This document shows positions 60,848 through 64,000 of a stretch of DNA of 64,000 nt, piece after piece; positions within the stretch are counted from its first letter, which is position 1; every line of letters starts with the position of its first letter. The notes below the pieces were generated by a model. It worked only from the letters and a program-made list of their open reading frames with translations, was not told the DNA's origin and searched no databases. Source of the stretch: Trichomonas tenax (lineage: Eukaryota > Parabasalia > Trichomonadida > Trichomonadidae); contig JALKBU010000095.1 in assembly GCA_023091735.1 (NCBI GenBank), positions 1-64,000 on the forward strand, given 5' to 3'. Made by a program: the position numbers and the translations under genes.

Positions 60848-61863
60848 ATGGCAGAAATTGAATTATCTGGAAATTGTGTATATCTTGTTAATAAGGACTA
60901 TAATGGCCCTGTTACCATTGGAAGAACATTCAACGATTTTATCATTGAAAGCACATGCAATGATAGCTTCATTTCATCAAGAATCACATCCATTGATCTC
61001 TCAGCTACCCAAATAACTGTGATTGGTACAGATTCGTTTAGATATACAATAACTTTAACAGAAGTCAAATTGCCTGACACTTTAATCCAAATAAATGAAC
61101 ACGCGTTCCATCAAACCAGTGTTGAAGTGTTTAGTTTCGGACCTAATCTAAAGACAATACAATTTGCCGCTTGGAATGTACAACAATTACCGAAATCAGG
61201 GTGAATAATTTGAATCCATACTTTTTTGTAGAATATGGATGTTTGTATTCTAAAAATTATGAATTAATTCGTGCTCCAACAACAACAACAATGCTGAGCC
61301 CATTGACGACATCACTTATTGGTATTTGTTTGGGAGCAACTAAATTTAGAATATTAAATTTTACGAGTTCTTTGAATGTAATAGAATCATTTGCTTTTTA
61401 TATGGTGGATGAAATAAGGATTGTTGATTTGTCAAGAACAAAGGTAAGCTATATCCCGACAACAAATTTTGTTTATACGGCCCAAATCGAAAGAGTTTAT
61501 TTGCCACAAAATTTACAATCTATTGCAATATCTTTCAATGGCTGCAGTAATTTGAAGAAGATTACACTTCCTGCTTCACTAACAAATATTCCTTCAAACT
61601 TCTTGAGCAACGTTAACAGTATTAAATATATATTTTATTTAGGAGATTTCAACTATTCAATTTATCCTTTGAACACACAAAACAGCATTATTTATGTCAC
61701 AAATTCATATAAGTACAATCTTTTTGGAAACACTTCAGTTAATCAATTTGATACTTCAATGAACTTTGAACGTCTTCTAATCCCTGTTCTCAGTTGCATG
61801 CAATCTCTGAATTTTAATCGCATCTCTTATTCTGTTTTAGTTTTTGTTTTCATTGTAACGTAA
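60848..61863 (+). pseudogene. BspA-like leucine-rich repeat protein, one frameshift
   Basis: The ATG at 60848 gives BspA-like LRRs (MAEIELSGNCVYLVNKDYNG, ITSIDLSATQITVIGTDSF, EVKLPDTLIQINEHAF). Near 61185-61195 the frame shifts. The next frame carries VNNLNPYFFVEYGCLYSKNY, IERVYLPQNLQSIAISFNG and a hydrophobic end (YSVLVFVFIVT) at 61863. These match the TpLRR/BspA (LRR_5) family that trichomonads have in large numbers on the cell surface, likely in adhesion. The frameshift makes this copy probably non-functional. A decayed neighbour copy follows directly. Confidence 0.7.
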
Positions 61864-61951
61864 TTAAACTATTCTTATAAACAGTTTGTTCTAATATATG
61901 TTATATCGACCATCTTCTTTATCTTCATTTCGAATGGATTTCATATGATTC

Positions 61952-62335
61952 CTTAACAGAAGTGAAACTGGCCGATACTTTAGTCCATGATACCAGCATT
62001 GAAGTATTTACAGTTTTAGATCAAAGCCGAAAACTTTGTAATTTGCTACATTAGAATATCCAACAATTACCGAATTCAGACTGAACAGTTCGAATATGGT
62101 TGTTTGTATGCGAAAAATTATGAATTTCGGAGATTACAACTATTCATTTATTCATTGAACAAACAAAACTACAATTTAATTATGCAAGTTCAATATTTTT
62201 GGAAACATTGCAGTACATCAATTCGATACTTCAATGAATTTCGAGAGACTTTTAATCCATATCCATATGTGTATGCATTGAACATAAAAGCATACAACAA
62301 TTTTTGGATTTATTCCTCAATGATTGGCTGAAAAA
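61952..62335 (+). pseudogene. Second, more decayed BspA-like copy
   Basis: Scattered frames repeat the previous gene in order: LTEVKLADTLVHDTSIEVF, then fragments near the QQLP and YGCLY segments, and later GDYNYS and HQFDTSMNFERLLI (compare the first copy). Stops and shifts occur throughout. It is a tandem duplicate in advanced decay. Confidence 0.65.
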
Positions 62336-62536
62336 AAGTTGCAGAATGATTAATGAAATGGAATCGATGACATCATTTATTCGTCATTTTGATAATCAAT
62401 CGATCAATTTCATTTGTTCATCATCATTATAAAACGCCTCTCATATGCTAATTCTAATGAGCGAATACAATACAGTGTTAACAGTAAAAATAGGTAATAT
62501 ATTGATGAAAAATCTAATAAAAAATATAACTATAAT
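62336..62536. other. Spacer
   Basis: AT-rich 3' flank of guanine deaminase, no gene. Confidence 0.4.
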
Positions 62537-63823
62537 TTAGAGCTTCTTAACGAGCTTGCCGCGGACGTAAACGCGGATGATGTTTCTGTCATCTGCACGC
62601 TGGACGAACTTGTCAAGAAGGTCTGTGACCTTCTCGTTTGTGAAGCAGTCGCAAAGGCCTGTGTTCATGTCAGCAACGATAGCATCGAATTCCTTGCCGA
62701 CCTTGAAGTTACCAACCTTGTCACCGATGGATAGAGCGTTGGCACCACCCTCTGTAGCAAGGTAGAAGACATCCGCTGTCTCGAGTGGCTTGTACTCCTT
62801 GCCATCCTTTCTGTGCTGGAACAAGTTGGCACGGGAGCAGATCAAAGCGTTCTGCATAGCGTGGACCATTGATGGGGATGGGCCACCAGCAACATCTGTA
62901 CCAAGGCCAACCTTGACGCCAGCTTCGAGGAGACGGCGGACATCGCAGATGCCGAAGTAGAGCATGAAATTAGATGATGGGCAGTGAGCAATAGCGCCAC
63001 CTGTCTTGTGGAGGAGCTTGAGCTCGTCATCTGTGAGGTGGACACCGTGAGCAAGGATTGTGTGCTGGTTGAGGAGTCCGAAGTGCTCGTAGCAAGATGT
63101 GTAGTTCGGGCACTCTGGGTGGAGCTCCTTGACCCAAGCGATTTCGCCGAGGTTCTCAGAAACGTGTGACTGGATGAGGCAGTGTGGGTGCTTCTCGATG
63201 ATCTCAGCGAGTCCCTTCATGAGCGTTGGTGTGCATGTTGGGACGAAGCGTGGTGTGACGATTGGTTGGACGAGGCCCTCTGGGTCCTTGAACGAGTCGA
63301 CGAATTCCTTCGCCTTAGCGATAGCGTCCTCTGTTGTCTCAATGTAGAAGTCTGGTGAGTTGCGGTCCATCGAAACCTTGCCGATGAATGCACGCTGGCC
63401 ACGCTTCTCGCATTCTTCAGCCAAATAGTGAGAAGCTGGTGTGTGGATTGTTGCGAAGTAGCAGGCTGTTGTTGTGCCGCTTGCAAGTGTGCGGTCGACG
63501 ACAGCGTTGTAAATGCGCTTAGCGTAGTCGACTTCTTTGAACTTGGACTCAGCTGGGAAAGTATATGTGTTGAGCCACTCAAGAAGTGGAAGATCGAAGC
63601 CGCAACCAGCGAAAACGTACTGTGGGGCGTGAATGTGGCAGTCGATGAGGCCTGGCATGATGAGCTGGTTCTCCTTTGTCTCGAAAAGTTCGAAATCGCC
63701 GGCTGGGCGCTCCTTTCCGATGGATGTGATCTTGCCATCGACGACAGCGATGTAGGTGTTCTCAAGGATCTCGAGTTTGCCGTCAACAGTGTGAACGAAT
63801 GTGCCGTGAAGAAGCTGCGACAT
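62537..63823 (-). CDS. Guanine deaminase
   Basis: A 428-residue protein from the ATG at 63823 (MSQLLHGTFVHTVDGKLEIL); the longer frame begins with GTG. It is an amidohydrolase-superfamily enzyme that converts guanine to xanthine and ammonia in purine salvage, in the cytosol. Zinc ligands are in place: HIH (H63, H65), the SHVSE motif (H220 with E223 as proton shuttle), HGVH (H259) and D310 in LGTDVAGG. CPSSN (281-285) and the N-terminal CGFDLPLLEWLNTY also fit. Length is close to the family's 430-460. Trichomonads depend on salvage, so this is an ordinary metabolic gene. TGTCACTTT lies 6 nt upstream. Confidence 0.9.
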   Translation of the reverse strand: MSQLLHGTFVHTVDGKLEILENTYIAVVDGKITSIGKERPAGDFELFETKENQLIMPGLIDCHIHAPQYVFAGCGFDLPLLEWLNTYTFPAESKFKEVDYAKRIYNAVVDRTLASGTTTACYFATIHTPASHYLAEECEKRGQRAFIGKVSMDRNSPDFYIETTEDAIAKAKEFVDSFKDPEGLVQPIVTPRFVPTCTPTLMKGLAEIIEKHPHCLIQSHVSENLGEIAWVKELHPECPNYTSCYEHFGLLNQHTILAHGVHLTDDELKLLHKTGGAIAHCPSSNFMLYFGICDVRRLLEAGVKVGLGTDVAGGPSPSMVHAMQNALICSRANLFQHRKDGKEYKPLETADVFYLATEGGANALSIGDKVGNFKVGKEFDAIVADMNTGLCDCFTNEKVTDLLDKFVQRADDRNIIRVYVRGKLVKKL

Positions 63824-64000
63824 TTTTGAAAGTGACACTTTTTCTCATTGTTTTTCACATTTATCAAATCAAAAAAAATTGTTATCAATCGATAGCATTT
63901 TATATGCACTTTCATATTTTAACAGCGTTTTGAAACTATCACTGATTTTGGTAAGAAAGGTGAGCTTTTCGATTTTGTGCTGATTATTGATTAATAAAAA
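63824..64000. other. Upstream region, window end
   Basis: Contains TGTCACTTT in the guanine-deaminase sense (plus-strand AAAGTGACA, 63829-63837). No gene seen before the window ends. Confidence 0.4.

Noticed and set aside
62577..63915. Plus- and minus-strand ORFs over guanine deaminase, including a 232-residue frame
   Set aside because: Shadows of the guanine deaminase frame; their Ser/Thr/Ala-rich composition reflects codon bias of the real gene.
1..64000. tRNA, rRNA or spliceosomal RNA genes
   Set aside because: No T-loop GGTTCGAATCC-like motif with matching arms and no conserved rRNA or snRNA segment was found by eye.
1..64000. Introns of the trichomonad type
   Set aside because: No GTATGT paired with the ACTAACACACAG 3' motif was seen in or near the gene models.

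Overview
This window looks like nuclear DNA of a parabasalid (trichomonad) protist, most like Tritrichomonas. It is AT-rich, and its long genes carry no evident introns. It has eukaryotic core genes: a class I PI3-kinase, a Polo-like kinase, a CK2 regulatory subunit, an SF3B3-like splicing factor, a FANCM/MPH1 helicase, a TVP23 protein and an actin-related protein. Beside these are typical trichomonad families: BspA-like LRR proteins, a chlamydial-Pmp-like surface protein, ankyrin modules of the 'EIVQYLVEHGADVN' type, and decayed Maverick/Polinton-like and Mutator-like elements. The assignment is inferred from gene content; no rRNA or tRNA gene was found to confirm it.

Layout. 1-2300: the end of an ankyrin gene swamped by a 37-bp minisatellite. 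2301-5939: mostly non-coding, with one small membrane-protein ORF. 5940-15720: a coiled-coil protein (-), a broken MdaB-type quinone reductase (-), a four-GAF protein with a dead phosphodiesterase domain (+), and a WD-like protein (+). 16284-18075: nested transposon-like repeats. 18134-21688: a helical conserved-looking protein (+) facing an actin-related protein (-). 21689-28551: a pseudogene yard (LRR, HNH, unknown) with one seven-pass membrane protein. 28552-30501: the Pmp-like surface protein. 30502-35164: decayed genes. 35165-38572: PI3K (-). 39008-42353: a degraded Maverick-like element, followed at 42792-43316 by an intact gene resembling a bacteriophage tail-collar/short-tail-fibre domain. 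43756-57652: a dense housekeeping block. 58649-63823: a split membrane protein, a bromodomain protein, two decayed BspA-like LRR copies and guanine deaminase (-).

Many intact genes have one or both of two short upstream motifs. TGACRYGTAAA lies about 15-170 nt before the ATG and is usually oriented toward the gene. AAAGTGACA lies about 7-40 nt upstream. Several reading frames extend upstream of the real start through non-ATG codons; I moved those starts to the first sensible ATG, which usually falls just downstream of these motifs.

No new defence or metabolic gene cluster is visible. The most unusual items are the phage-collar-like gene beside the Maverick remnant, the gene-oriented 11-mer, the catalytically dead GAF-phosphodiesterase, and the 734-bp Mutator-like MITE with matching target-site duplications nested inside a mariner-like repeat pair.
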